Shown piece after piece: positions 18,467-27,186 of a stretch of DNA of 64,000 bases. Position 1 is the stretch's first letter. Every line of letters starts with the position of its first letter. The notes under the pieces are model-generated. The model made no database searches. It saw nothing but the letters and a program-made list of their open reading frames with translations, and was not told where the DNA came from. The DNA is from Chitinophagales bacterium (GTDB lineage: Bacteria > Bacteroidota > Bacteroidia > Chitinophagales > UBA8649), in the NCBI GenBank assembly GCA_020635975.1, contig JACJYT010000003.1, forward strand, positions 62,001 through 126,000, written 5' to 3'. The translations under genes and the position numbers were made by a program.

Positions 18467-19462
18467 TTAGGAGTAAGCCCAAACTAAATATATAGCGCCC
18501 CAGGTAAAGCCTCCGCCAAAGGTGGTGAGTACTAGCTTATCTCCTTTTTTTAGTTTAGACTCCCAATCCGACAAGCAAAGCGGTAAAGTTGCGGCTGTAG
18601 TATTGCCGTACTTTTCAATATTAATCATCACTTTAGCAGGATCTAAATTTACTTGTTGACGAGTAGCTTCAATAATGCGCAGATTAGCTTGATGAGGGAC
18701 CAACCAATCTAAATCCTCATTAGTGAGCTGATTCTTTTTCATAATTTCTTCACAAACATTAGCCATTTCCGTAACGGCAAATTTGAAAACATGCTTACCT
18801 TCTTGATAAACATAGTGCATATCTTCATCTATAGTTTGTTGTGAAGCTGGATTTAGAGAGCCCCCAGCTTTTTGATGTAAAAATTTAGCCCCTTCGCCGT
18901 CAGTTCTCAAAATACTATCCTGAATACCTAAACTTTTATCTGTAGTGGGTTCAAGGAGAACAGCTCCTGCACCATCGCCAAAAATAATGCAGGTGTTTCT
19001 ATCTTCATAATTGATTATAGAACTCATGGTATCTGCACCAACTACAATAACTTTTTTGTAGGCTCCGCTCTCAATATATCTTCTTCCTGTTTCTAAAGCA
19101 AAAAGGAAGCCCGAGCAAGCCGCACCTAAATCAAAGCCAAAGGCATTTGTTAGTGCGCATTTAGCGGTAATTAAATTAGCGGTGGCAGGGAAGGGCATAT
19201 CTGGAGTAACCGTTCCGCAAATCAATAAATCGATAGATTTTGGATCTATATTTCTTTTTGTTAAAAGTCGATTAACAGCTTCTGCTGCCATATCGGAGGT
19301 GGCTAGGTGTTTTTCCTTGAGGATTCTTCTTTCCTTAATGCCGGTTCTACTGAGTATCCACTCATCCGTAGTTTCCACCATATTTTCGAGCATAGCATTA
19401 GTGAGTTTATGTTCTGGAACATAAGCTGCTACGCTAGTAATGCAAGCATTAAGGCCTGTCAT
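18467..19462 (-). CDS. fabH: 3-oxoacyl-ACP synthase III
   Basis: This 331-residue initiating condensing enzyme of type II fatty-acid synthesis joins acyl-CoA with malonyl-ACP. The full catalytic triad is visible: Cys116 in DLGAACSGFLFA, His257 in LVPHQANLRII and Asn287 in IEKYGNTTAA. The N-terminal TTDEWILSRTGIKERR is also typical. It begins 8 bases after rpmF, keeping the rpmF-fabH pairing known from many bacteria but without plsX. Confidence 0.97.
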   Translation of the reverse strand: MTGLNACITSVAAYVPEHKLTNAMLENMVETTDEWILSRTGIKERRILKEKHLATSDMAAEAVNRLLTKRNIDPKSIDLLICGTVTPDMPFPATANLITAKCALTNAFGFDLGAACSGFLFALETGRRYIESGAYKKVIVVGADTMSSIINYEDRNTCIIFGDGAGAVLLEPTTDKSLGIQDSILRTDGEGAKFLHQKAGGSLNPASQQTIDEDMHYVYQEGKHVFKFAVTEMANVCEEIMKKNQLTNEDLDWLVPHQANLRIIEATRQQVNLDPAKVMINIEKYGNTTAATLPLCLSDWESKLKKGDKLVLTTFGGGFTWGAIYLVWAYS

Positions 19463-19470
19463 TTACCAAT

Positions 19471-19650
19471 TTAAGCTTCAGTAAGTTGCTTACCTCTATA
19501 GTGTAGAACGCCATCTACCATGTAAGCTCTATGACGCATATGTGCTTCGCCGGTAGTACTGCAAATAGAAATAGTTGGAGCAACTGCTTTATAATGCGTT
19601 CTTCTCTTATCTCTTCTAGTTTTAGATATTTTGCGCTTAGGATGTGCCAT
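19471..19650 (-). CDS. rpmF: Ribosomal protein bL32
   Basis: This is a 59-residue gene read directly from the minus strand. It begins [20 protein letters not shown] and ends [10 protein letters not shown], the standard Bacteroidota form of L32. The bacterial core MAHPKRKxSK is intact; only one Cys (Cys30, [14 protein letters not shown]) remains of the zinc-site cysteines seen in some L32 proteins, so this is probably a zinc-free form. It lies 6 bases after yceD and 8 before fabH, consistent with one transcript. Confidence 0.96.
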   Translation of the reverse strand: MAHPKRKISKTRRDKRRTHYKAVAPTISICSTTGEAHMRHRAYMVDGVLHYRGKQLTEA

Positions 19651-19656
19651 TTTGGT

Positions 19657-20187
19657 CTATTTTTTATTTTTTAATTTTTCTAAAGCCGCCCATCTAGGAT
19701 CAACTTCTGTATTTTCTTTATTATTTAATTTGGCAAGTACATCTTGGTTGCAAGTTGAATTGCCATCTTTATCATTAGGATGAACACAACGCAAGGGAAT
19801 GCTCAAAATAATGAAATCATAAATTAATTTAGCAACGTTGATAAAGTCATCGGATTTAGAGATGTATACCACATCTTCATCCAAATCTTCGGCTTCTGAT
19901 CCATCGCCAAACTTAACAGCGACTTCAAAATCACCGAAAATTTCTTGATCAAAATCTTCCGAACAACGATCACAAGCTAGCTTAACAAAACCATCAATAT
20001 AGAAGTTTAACAAGAAGAAATTTTCTTTTTTGTCAAAATCTAGTTTAACTTCAATTTGGCAGTTTTCAATACTACTCTCTTCAAAATTACTAAAGAACGT
20101 CCCATCTATAAAGTATTCAAACTTGTGTAGACTATGTTTCATTCCAACGAATGGAATGTTATACTCTTGCAAAAATTTATTATCCAC
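19657..20187 (-). CDS. yceD: YceD-family (DUF177) protein, 23S rRNA accumulation factor
   Basis: This family is linked to 23S rRNA accumulation and is commonly encoded before rpmF, as here. It is about 176 residues from the GTG at 20187 (MDNKFLQEYNIPFVGMKHS), a family-like N-terminus. The TTG at 20208 is unlikely because it lies in a perfect -7 box (20206-20213). A zinc-ribbon-like pair of motifs is visible: LACDRCSEDF and LRCVHPNDKDGNSTC, followed by the conserved DPRWAALEKLK end. It is the first gene of the yceD-rpmF-fabH-efp-accBC run. Confidence 0.88.
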   Translation of the reverse strand: MDNKFLQEYNIPFVGMKHSLHKFEYFIDGTFFSNFEESSIENCQIEVKLDFDKKENFFLLNFYIDGFVKLACDRCSEDFDQEIFGDFEVAVKFGDGSEAEDLDEDVVYISKSDDFINVAKLIYDFIILSIPLRCVHPNDKDGNSTCNQDVLAKLNNKENTEVDPRWAALEKLKNKK

Positions 20188-20205
20188 CTTTAAAAAATAG
20201 GAGTG

Positions 20206-20213
20206 CAAAGATA
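20206..20213 (-). promoter_or_regulatory. Candidate -7 box for the yceD-rpmF-fabH operon
   Basis: CAAAGATA reads TATCTTTG on the minus strand, a perfect match to TAnnTTTG. CAAA at 20236-20239 could serve as a -33 TTTG, with a rather long 22-base spacer. The box overlaps the TTG codon at 20208, so it helps place the yceD start downstream at 20187. Confidence 0.5.
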
Positions 20214-20368
20214 GAATAAAAAATTAAATAAAAATCAAAGTTTATCTTTTAAAAACGCAAGAATGACGATTTCTTCACAATGCTAGGAATATAGAAGCTA
20301 AATTCTTCTAAAATTAGTTAAAGAAACGTTAATGCAAGCAAAAAAACTCTCTTAGAAGGGAGCGAATA

Positions 20369-20398
20369 TTTGTAATACTAAACTTTATCCTAGTTTTG
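20369..20398 (+). promoter_or_regulatory. Promoter of the OmpA-family lipoprotein gene
   Basis: TTTG at 20369-20372 and TAGTTTTG at 20391-20398 are separated by 18 bases. This is the best match in the window to the two-part Bacteroidota promoter (TTTG, about 19 bases, TAnnTTTG). The -7 box covers the GTG at 20398, showing that translation starts at the ATG at 20416. Confidence 0.6.
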
Positions 20399-20415
20399 TG
20401 TCAAAATTAATTAAT

Positions 20416-21252
20416 ATGAAAACTAAAATGTTTTTTATTGGAATTTCAATAGCCGTGTTATTGAGTTCTTGTGTGTCGAAGAAGAAATTTGCGGAACTAG
20501 ATGGTCAACACAAAGCCTGTATGGATGATTTAAATCAGAAAGAACGTGCTTATGGTGAGCTAGCAGTTAGAGTAGATGGTTTAAATGACAAAATTGCTTA
20601 TGCTGAAAAGCAAAATCAAACTTTGAAAGAATCTTTAGACGCTTGTTTAGCGAATACCAATTTGGGTTCTACCAATATTACTAAATTATTAGATGAAATC
20701 GACAAATCGAATACCTATATTCAAAAACTTGTGGATAGTAAGATGAAGAATGATTCTTTAAATCTTTACATATCTAATACCCTTAAACGTTCTCTGGATG
20801 ATGTTGCAGATTCTGATGTGGATGTTAAAGTGCTGAAAGGAGTAGTTTTTATTTCCCTTTCTGATGCCATGTTGTATAAATCTGGAAGCTATGAAGTACT
20901 ACCTTCTGCAGAAAAAGTACTAGCTAAAGTATCTAGAATTATTAACGATTACAAAGAGTACGATGTATTGGTTGAAGGTCATACAGATAATGTTCCTTAC
21001 AACGGTAGTGGTAATCTAAAAGATAATTGGGATTTAAGTGCTTTACGTGCAACTGCTGTAGTTAGAATTTTACAAGAAAAGTTTGCGGTTGATCCTGCAA
21101 GAATGACCGCTGGTGGTAGATCAGAATACAAGCCTAAAGTAAGTAACGATACTAAAGATGGCAAAGCAGAAAATAGAAGAACTGTAATTATTGTAATGCC
21201 AAAATTAGATCAGTTTATCAACTTGATGAATCAGGCACCAACAAAGCAATAG
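20416..21252 (+). CDS. OmpA-family peptidoglycan-binding lipoprotein
   Basis: This protein is 278 residues from the ATG at 20416 (MKTKMFFIGISIAVLLSSC), with lipobox LSSC giving Cys19. A coiled-coil stretch follows (about residues 25-110, from KKKFAELDGQHKACM), then a C-terminal OmpA domain: VLVEGHTDNVPY, NWDLSALRATAVVRIL and AGGRSEYKP with AENRRTVIIV. The Asp and Arg needed to bind diaminopimelate are in place. It should tether the outer membrane to peptidoglycan. A strong terminator follows at once. Confidence 0.93.
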   Translation: MKTKMFFIGISIAVLLSSCVSKKKFAELDGQHKACMDDLNQKERAYGELAVRVDGLNDKIAYAEKQNQTLKESLDACLANTNLGSTNITKLLDEIDKSNTYIQKLVDSKMKNDSLNLYISNTLKRSLDDVADSDVDVKVLKGVVFISLSDAMLYKSGSYEVLPSAEKVLAKVSRIINDYKEYDVLVEGHTDNVPYNGSGNLKDNWDLSALRATAVVRILQEKFAVDPARMTAGGRSEYKPKVSNDTKDGKAENRRTVIIVMPKLDQFINLMNQAPTKQ

Positions 21253-21273
21253 CATTAAATTAAAATAAGGGAA

Positions 21274-21308
21274 GGGGGCGAAAAGAAATTTTCGCCCCCT
21301 TTTTTTTA
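21274..21308 (+). terminator. Rho-independent terminator after the OmpA-family gene
   Basis: A perfect 11-bp stem (GGGGGCGAAAA, GAAA loop, TTTTCGCCCCC) is followed by eight T. It begins 21 bases after the stop of the OmpA-family gene. It may also slow the convergent DUF1207-like transcript ending at 21316. Confidence 0.93.
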
Positions 21309-21315
21309 GTAGTAT

Positions 21316-22356
21316 TTAATTTTCAAAAACAAAGCTAAGTCCTAGGAAAGAAAACTGATTTTGATTTCTAAACTGACCGTGATAATTCAAACCGTAATAG
21401 CCTCTGAAGTAAAAGCCAAATTTGGAAACAAACTTAGATAGATCATTATATTTATAGCCTACAAGAAAATTAAGAGATGGAGCATAGGCTTCTTTATTGG
21501 CATGCTCAACTAATTGTCCGTTTTCTTTGGTATAAGTAGGATAGGAATACTTAACGAGTAACCTAGAGTCTAATGAAGCTACAAACATCAATTTTTTACT
21601 TGCGGGAAAGCCTTTCACTTTTTGATATTGTATTTGTATGTAGGGTTCTATCCATCTTTTAGAGGGACTAATTTTAGTGGTATCACCATCCTTTGTGGAG
21701 ATAGAGTACCATCCACTTTTGGGACTATACAGAACTTTAGCTCCAATTTTAAAGCTGATATTTTCTTTACTTTCTAATTTGGGGTCATTTACTTGAAGGG
21801 CAAGGTCCATTGCTTCATAAGATACGTTTACTCTAGTTAAGGGAAATTGTTCTTGTACCCTATAGATAGTTATTTCGTCTCCAATATGGCAGCTTTCGTG
21901 CATGCCGGGTATAAATTTGAGCCCTATATTTTTAAGAAATTTTTTATTGCTTTGATAAAGATAATTGAGTTCTAGTCCAACTCGATAATCGGTATTGAGA
22001 ACTGGTGCGGAATTGTCGCCGAGTATATTCAGCCAGAGTTGAAAGTGAACTGGCATAGAAAGAGAAAGTTGATGTAAATTCTTTGACCAATTGAGAAAAG
22101 GTAGTTCTGTACCTAGGCCAAATTCAGCCGCAGGTAGGTATTTAGATTTTGAAGGATTTTTACCATTATTGTACTCAATAGAATTTGTCCAATAACCTAA
22201 ACTTATGTTGCAAATGGGTGCTTGAATATCTGCTATAAAATATTTTCCAAAGTCTCTTTGCTTGAAAAATGATTTTACTTTTAAACTATCTTGAGAAAAA
22301 CTAGCGGATACGCAAAGCAGTAGTACCAAAAAGATAGCTAGCATTTTTTTAATCAT
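21316..22356 (-). CDS. DUF1207-like outer-membrane beta-barrel protein
   Basis: This 346-residue protein has signal MIKKMLAIFLVLLLCVSASFS and alternating polar/aromatic strands ending FSFLGLSFVFEN, a beta-barrel C-terminus with a terminal aromatic-containing strand. The segment HESCHIGDEITIYRV followed by TRVNVSYEAMDLAL resembles the DUF1207 signature (His-Ser/Cys-His-GDE, then NxSYE). Function is unknown. It stands alone, convergent to the OmpA-family gene. The DUF1207 assignment is by pattern only. Confidence 0.6.
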   Translation of the reverse strand: MIKKMLAIFLVLLLCVSASFSQDSLKVKSFFKQRDFGKYFIADIQAPICNISLGYWTNSIEYNNGKNPSKSKYLPAAEFGLGTELPFLNWSKNLHQLSLSMPVHFQLWLNILGDNSAPVLNTDYRVGLELNYLYQSNKKFLKNIGLKFIPGMHESCHIGDEITIYRVQEQFPLTRVNVSYEAMDLALQVNDPKLESKENISFKIGAKVLYSPKSGWYSISTKDGDTTKISPSKRWIEPYIQIQYQKVKGFPASKKLMFVASLDSRLLVKYSYPTYTKENGQLVEHANKEAYAPSLNFLVGYKYNDLSKFVSKFGFYFRGYYGLNYHGQFRNQNQFSFLGLSFVFEN

Positions 22357-22448
22357 AGTTTAAGTAGGTTTATCTTTCTATTAATAGGACTTAAATATAA
22401 TATTAATTCTTTTCTAGTTTAGGCGTAGAAATGAATCTGCACTAAAAG

Positions 22449-22478
22449 AAAAAACCTCTTGATATCAAGAGGTTTTTT
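22449..22478 (-). terminator. Rho-independent terminator of htpG
   Basis: The stem CCTCTTGA/TCAAGAGG is flanked by an A run and a T run of six. It lies 15 bases after the htpG stop on the minus strand and is symmetrical, so it could work in both directions. Confidence 0.85.
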
Positions 22479-22492
22479 GTGGCTATTTATGC

Positions 22493-24370
22493 TTAAACTA
22501 AACTTTGCATACTTCGTTCGATGAACTCCGTCAGTTTTTTCCCTTTTAGCATGCCTTGTCCTAATAGGGCAAGGTCAAACAACTCGCCAACTTTAGTTTC
22601 AGGGTCCAATTCTTTGGATAGAAGTTTTTGAGCAATAGGATGGTTACTATTAACTACTAGATTGTAGCCTCCCGGAAAATCGCCCATAAAAGACATTCCT
22701 CCGCTCAGTTGCTGCATTTCTTTCATTCTTCTCATCCATTCGCTTTGCGTTATCATAACCGGCATATCTTCTGGCGAAAGGGCTTTTAGTTCTATGCTAA
22801 AGTTTTTATCTTTTACGTTTTCTTCAAAAACTTTTTTAAGACTTTCTTCCTCCTCTGCACTTAAAACAGAGTCAAGCTTGGCTTCTTTTTCAATTAACTT
22901 ATCTAAGGTGTCTGCATCCACGCGTTTAAACATAGAATCGCTGTCTTTAGATTCTAGTTGTTGTACGAAATGATTGTCGATAAGGCTATCCATTTTTAGC
23001 ACATCGAAAGATTTTGCTTTTGCTCTGCTGATATAGGCATCTTGAGCTTCAGCGTCATTTGTATACAGGTGAATCACTTTATTATCCTTGTCGCTTTGCA
23101 AGGCTTTTATTTTTTCTTTATACTCTGCAATTGTAGCAAATTCACCATCCACATTTTCTAATAAGCAGGCATCTTTTGTTCTATCAAAGAATTTCTCATC
23201 GCTTAGCATGCCATATTTAACAAAGATTCCTAGGCTTTCCCATTTTTCTTCATACGACTTTCTATCCGCTTTAAACAGCTCAACTAGCTTGTCGGAAACT
23301 TTTTTGCTTATATGACCAGTAATCTTTTTCACATTGCTGTCGCTTTGTAAATAGGATCTTGAAACATTTAAAGGAATGTCTGGCGAATCAATAACACCAT
23401 GTAACATGGTTAAAAATTCGGGAACAATGTTCTCCACGTTATCCGTAACAAAAACTTGATTGCTGTAAAGAGAAATTTTATTTTTTTGAACTTCGTAGGT
23501 TTTCTTCAATTTAGGGAAGTATAAGATTCCAGTAAGCTTGAAAGGGAAATCTACATTGAGGTGAATCCAAAACATAGGATCTTCGTTCATCGGGTGCAAC
23601 TCTCGATAGAAGTTTAGATAATCTTCATCTTTTAAATCGCTTGGTGCTTTTATCCATGCTGGACTCGTATTGTTGATTTGATAAGGACGAGTTTTCTTTT
23701 CCATAACTGGCTTGTCATCCTTATCTTTTTCTCCAGTTTCTACTTCATAGCTTTCTTCTCCGAAAGTGATCGGTATCGGAAGAAATTTACAATACTTATT
23801 TAGCAAGCCTTTTATTTTGGCTTCATCTAAGAATTCAAGAGATTCATCATTGATATGTAAGATTATGTCGGTCCCTCTTTCTTCTTTAATTGCTTCTTCT
23901 ATGGTGTAGTTCGGACTACCATCGCAACTCCATTTAGCCGCTGGAGCATCTTGGTGAGATTTAGTTAGAATTTCTACTTGGTCGGCAACCATGAAAGCAC
24001 TATAGAATCCAAGTCCGAAATGACCAATAATTTGTGCTTTATCATCTATACCTTTAAATTTTTCTATGAATTCTTCAGCACTTGAAAAAGCAATTTGATT
24101 GATGTATTTGTCAATTTCCTCTGCTGTCATTCCAATTCCACGATCGCTGATGGTTAAGGTTTTAGCATCTTTGTCTAACTGGATATTTATGGCTGTATTG
24201 CCTAGTTCGGCTTTTATATCCCCTTTTTTCGATAAAACGATAAGTTTTTGAGTAGCATCTACTGCATTGGAGACTAATTCTCTTAAGAAAATGTCTTGAT
24301 CTGAGTATAAGAACTTCTTAATTATTGGAAAGATGTTCTCTGTTTGTACCTTAATACTTCCTTGTTTCAT
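22493..24370 (-). CDS. htpG: Molecular chaperone HtpG (Hsp90)
   Basis: This 625-residue (from ATG 24370, MKQGSIKVQTENIF) bacterial Hsp90 remodels client proteins with ATP in the cytoplasm. GHKL ATPase motifs are FLRELVSNAVDA, DRGIGMTAEEI and GHFGLGFYSAF. The middle domain has NVSRSYLQSD with the catalytic Arg, and the C-terminal dimerisation domain ends KLTEFIERSMQSLV. An earlier in-frame ATG at 24406 (MHALKNNKKV) adds a lysine-rich extension unlike the family and is not used. It is monocistronic with its own terminator. Confidence 0.97.
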   Translation of the reverse strand: MKQGSIKVQTENIFPIIKKFLYSDQDIFLRELVSNAVDATQKLIVLSKKGDIKAELGNTAINIQLDKDAKTLTISDRGIGMTAEEIDKYINQIAFSSAEEFIEKFKGIDDKAQIIGHFGLGFYSAFMVADQVEILTKSHQDAPAAKWSCDGSPNYTIEEAIKEERGTDIILHINDESLEFLDEAKIKGLLNKYCKFLPIPITFGEESYEVETGEKDKDDKPVMEKKTRPYQINNTSPAWIKAPSDLKDEDYLNFYRELHPMNEDPMFWIHLNVDFPFKLTGILYFPKLKKTYEVQKNKISLYSNQVFVTDNVENIVPEFLTMLHGVIDSPDIPLNVSRSYLQSDSNVKKITGHISKKVSDKLVELFKADRKSYEEKWESLGIFVKYGMLSDEKFFDRTKDACLLENVDGEFATIAEYKEKIKALQSDKDNKVIHLYTNDAEAQDAYISRAKAKSFDVLKMDSLIDNHFVQQLESKDSDSMFKRVDADTLDKLIEKEAKLDSVLSAEEEESLKKVFEENVKDKNFSIELKALSPEDMPVMITQSEWMRRMKEMQQLSGGMSFMGDFPGGYNLVVNSNHPIAQKLLSKELDPETKVGELFDLALLGQGMLKGKKLTEFIERSMQSLV

Positions 24371-24497
24371 AAATTTCACTTTTTTGTTATTCTTCAAGGC
24401 ATGCAAAGCTTATGCCTATAACAATCAAGCGACAAATTGGCAGTAAAATATAAGGTTTTAGAAAGGGCTATTGTTCTTGGTATGTAGAATCGTCAGT

Positions 24498-25412
24498 TTA
24501 GTTTGCTCTTAAGCCGAGTAGTAAAATGTCTGGTAGAGCTATCCATAGCTCTTTTTCAAATGAAATGCTAAGTCGATACACCGTGTTCAATTTTTGAGAA
24601 AGTGGATAATTGTCGGTTAAAGAGAGGAGTTTTGCTTCTTGCAACTGTTCCAGTTCTTTCATGGAAAGTTCTTTTATTTTTCGATAACTAGCTAAAGGTT
24701 CTGTTCCTTTTCGTTCAATGGAAATATTTAGCGGACAGGCCATTTCTTCTCTTAACTGAATGGTGTAGTTAACAATCGTTCCTTTTCTTTCCAAGTTTAA
24801 AAGGAGTCCGAATTCTTCGTAGCTGTAGCTTATGGTATCCTCTTCTTTTAAAAACTTCTTTTTTACTTCCTCCGTACTGATGGAAGGTTCATCATTGGCA
24901 TTTAATTTCTCTAAAAGAACACCAGGTAGAATTTTTACGGAGTTATCGCTGAAGGTATACTTTAATCTATAGTAGCTGTCTAACTGACGTGCATCAGGGT
25001 ATAAATCTTCTAGAATTAGCTTGCCATGTAGAGCTAGCTCTTCTAATTCTGATTTCGTAATAGTTTTTACCGTTCGATATTCTGCTAATGGAGCAGAAGA
25101 TTTTCTTTCTACCACTAGTTCCATGGGCATTATTCCGTTTGAAGCTGTAATATTGATTACCACCTTCAATTCATTTCTTTGAACGGCAATCATTAAATTA
25201 CTTCTGTAATTGCTTCCAGAAGAGCTGCTTGTGGAAAGAGAATTGTTAATGAGCATTTCAATAGAATCTGTTTTTTTGATACTATCATGTTTATAAACAA
25301 TGTTTTGACCACCAGAATTTATTTTGAGTTGAGCAAAACTTTTTTGGCTTGTAGAGAATAAAAATAGCAATGTAAGGAGAAGAACTTTTACATTAAAACA
25401 AGGTAAGCTCAT
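24498..25412 (-). CDS. Secreted protein with two internal repeats, family unknown
   Basis: This 304-residue protein has an N-terminal hydrophobic signal (VLLLTLLFLFSTSQKSFA). Two repeats of about 90 residues are visible: one at about 95-190 with MELVVERKSSAPLAEYRTVK and YYRLKYTFSD, the other at about 215-304 with LNISIERKGTEPLASYRKIK and VYRLSISFEK. Each reads like a beta-sandwich domain (I-x-x-I-E-R-K, Y-R-x-x-K-x-x, Y-R-L). The final LLGLRAN is short and is not a T9SS sorting domain. It follows the ABC exporter by one base and ends the truA-ABC transcript. The function is not known. Confidence 0.7.
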   Translation of the reverse strand: MSLPCFNVKVLLLTLLFLFSTSQKSFAQLKINSGGQNIVYKHDSIKKTDSIEMLINNSLSTSSSSGSNYRSNLMIAVQRNELKVVINITASNGIMPMELVVERKSSAPLAEYRTVKTITKSELEELALHGKLILEDLYPDARQLDSYYRLKYTFSDNSVKILPGVLLEKLNANDEPSISTEEVKKKFLKEEDTISYSYEEFGLLLNLERKGTIVNYTIQLREEMACPLNISIERKGTEPLASYRKIKELSMKELEQLQEAKLLSLTDNYPLSQKLNTVYRLSISFEKELWIALPDILLLGLRAN

Positions 25413-25413
25413 G

Positions 25414-27180
25414 CTAGGCTAAATTAGTATAAAGTTTATGGAAAGCCCCTTTAGAGGAGAGTAAGTCTTTTTTAGTTCCAAATTCAAGGATTTCCCCTTT
25501 GTCTAATACCAAAACATAATCTGCGTTTTGTACGGTTGCCAGTCGATGAGCAATAACTATCGAAGTTCTATCTTTAATTAGTTTATCGATGGCTTGTTGC
25601 ACAATATATTCAGTTTCTGTATCTACAGAAGAAGTTGCCTCGTCTAAAATTAAGATTTTAGGGTTAAAGACTAAGGCTCTTACAAAGGATATCAATTGAC
25701 GTTGTCCGAGGCTTAGTGTTGCTCCGCGTTCCATTACTTGATAATTATAGGCATTCGGCAAGTTTTGGATAAATTCGTCTGCTCCAATAAGCTTTGCTGC
25801 TTTCCGAACTTCCTCTTCCGAAATACTAGAATCTAGTAAGCGGATATTGTCTAGAATACTTCCTGAAAACAGAAAAACATCTTGCAGCACAGTACTCATT
25901 TGTTTTCGATAGAAGCTAAGTTCGAAGTCTTTAACATTTTTGTCATCTAGATAGATATCTCCTTTTTGCCAATCATAAAGTCTGCACAACAAATTAATAA
26001 TAGAGCTTTTACCTGATCCTGTTGCGCCTACTATGGCTAAAGTTTTTCCTGGAGGAAGCACAAAAGAAACATTTTTTAATACGTAATCCTCCTTGGTATA
26101 GGCAAAGCTTAAATTTTTAAATTCCACCTTTCCTTCAATATTTACATTCTCAAGTTTACCATTATTAGGAATGCTATCATCTCTTTCCAAAAGTTCAAAA
26201 ACTCTATTGGCCGCCACTAAACCCATTTGAATCGTATTAAATCGCTCTGCCATAAAGCGAATAGGACGAAATAGTAGGTTGATAAGAAGGATAAATTGAA
26301 TTATTAATCCAACCGAAGCAGGCTCGCCAAAACTTGTAATTAATTTTTTACTAATTAACATATCAGCACCCAGCCAAACCATTAAACCAATTGCAACGGC
26401 TAAGAGTATCTCTACAACTGGAAAGAAGATGGAATAAGCCCAAATGGCTTCTATATTAGCCTCCTTGTGTTTCTCATTTATTTTTTCAAATTTCTCGTAT
26501 TCTTGCTGCTCCGCACCAAAAATCTGAACGAGTCGCATTCCGGATATATGTTCTTGTAGAAAGGCGTTTAAGAGTGCTACCTGTGTTCTAACTTTTTGAA
26601 AAGCCTTCTTTACACTTTCTTTAAATAGATAGGTACTGAGAACCATTAGCGGAAGCACTATCATACTTACCAAGGCCAATTGCCATGACTTTAAGAGCAT
26701 CCAAACTATAATGATAAGCAGGGTAAGAAGATCTGATAATAATTGAATGAAACCTTGGGTGAAAATGTTATTTATCGTTTCAATATCGTTTACCGTTCTT
26801 GTAGTAGTAGTGCCTATCGGTGTTTTATCAAAATAACTTAATTTTAGATTAATTACATGCTTAAAAACCCTTGATCTTAAATCCTTAACTACAGATTGTC
26901 CGAGTTTGTTGCTGCTGTAGATAAAGAAATAACGAAGAATGGATTCGAGGAAAAGTGTTAGTATGATTAAAACAACCAAAGTTTGAGCTCCTGATCGATA
27001 TTGAAGGACATGCTTGTCGATTAATTGTTGTATTAGCTCTGGACGTAAAGGTCCCAAAATGGCGAGTACTAAAGACAAAAAAGTTGTAGAGAACAAGAGA
27101 GCTTTGTACGGAAAGGATAGTTGTATTACCTTCCAAAGTTGTTTGTAATCTGTGTTGCTTTTATTAGTTTCCTTCTGCAT
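25414..27180 (-). CDS. ABC exporter, fused permease and ATPase (MsbA-like)
   Basis: This 588-residue half transporter has an N-terminal six-helix exporter domain (residues about 1-320) and a C-terminal ATPase. Motifs are Walker A GATGSGKSS, Q-loop VLQDVFLFSGSI, signature LSLGQRQ, Walker B ILILDEATSSVD and the H-loop IVIAHRLATVQ. It should act as a homodimer. Substrate could be lipid, drug or peptide; the sequence does not say. Gap to truA is 6 bases and to the downstream repeat protein one base. Confidence 0.93.
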   Translation of the reverse strand: MQKETNKSNTDYKQLWKVIQLSFPYKALLFSTTFLSLVLAILGPLRPELIQQLIDKHVLQYRSGAQTLVVLIILTLFLESILRYFFIYSSNKLGQSVVKDLRSRVFKHVINLKLSYFDKTPIGTTTTRTVNDIETINNIFTQGFIQLLSDLLTLLIIIVWMLLKSWQLALVSMIVLPLMVLSTYLFKESVKKAFQKVRTQVALLNAFLQEHISGMRLVQIFGAEQQEYEKFEKINEKHKEANIEAIWAYSIFFPVVEILLAVAIGLMVWLGADMLISKKLITSFGEPASVGLIIQFILLINLLFRPIRFMAERFNTIQMGLVAANRVFELLERDDSIPNNGKLENVNIEGKVEFKNLSFAYTKEDYVLKNVSFVLPPGKTLAIVGATGSGKSSIINLLCRLYDWQKGDIYLDDKNVKDFELSFYRKQMSTVLQDVFLFSGSILDNIRLLDSSISEEEVRKAAKLIGADEFIQNLPNAYNYQVMERGATLSLGQRQLISFVRALVFNPKILILDEATSSVDTETEYIVQQAIDKLIKDRTSIVIAHRLATVQNADYVLVLDKGEILEFGTKKDLLSSKGAFHKLYTNLA

Positions 27181-27186
27181 TTGAGT

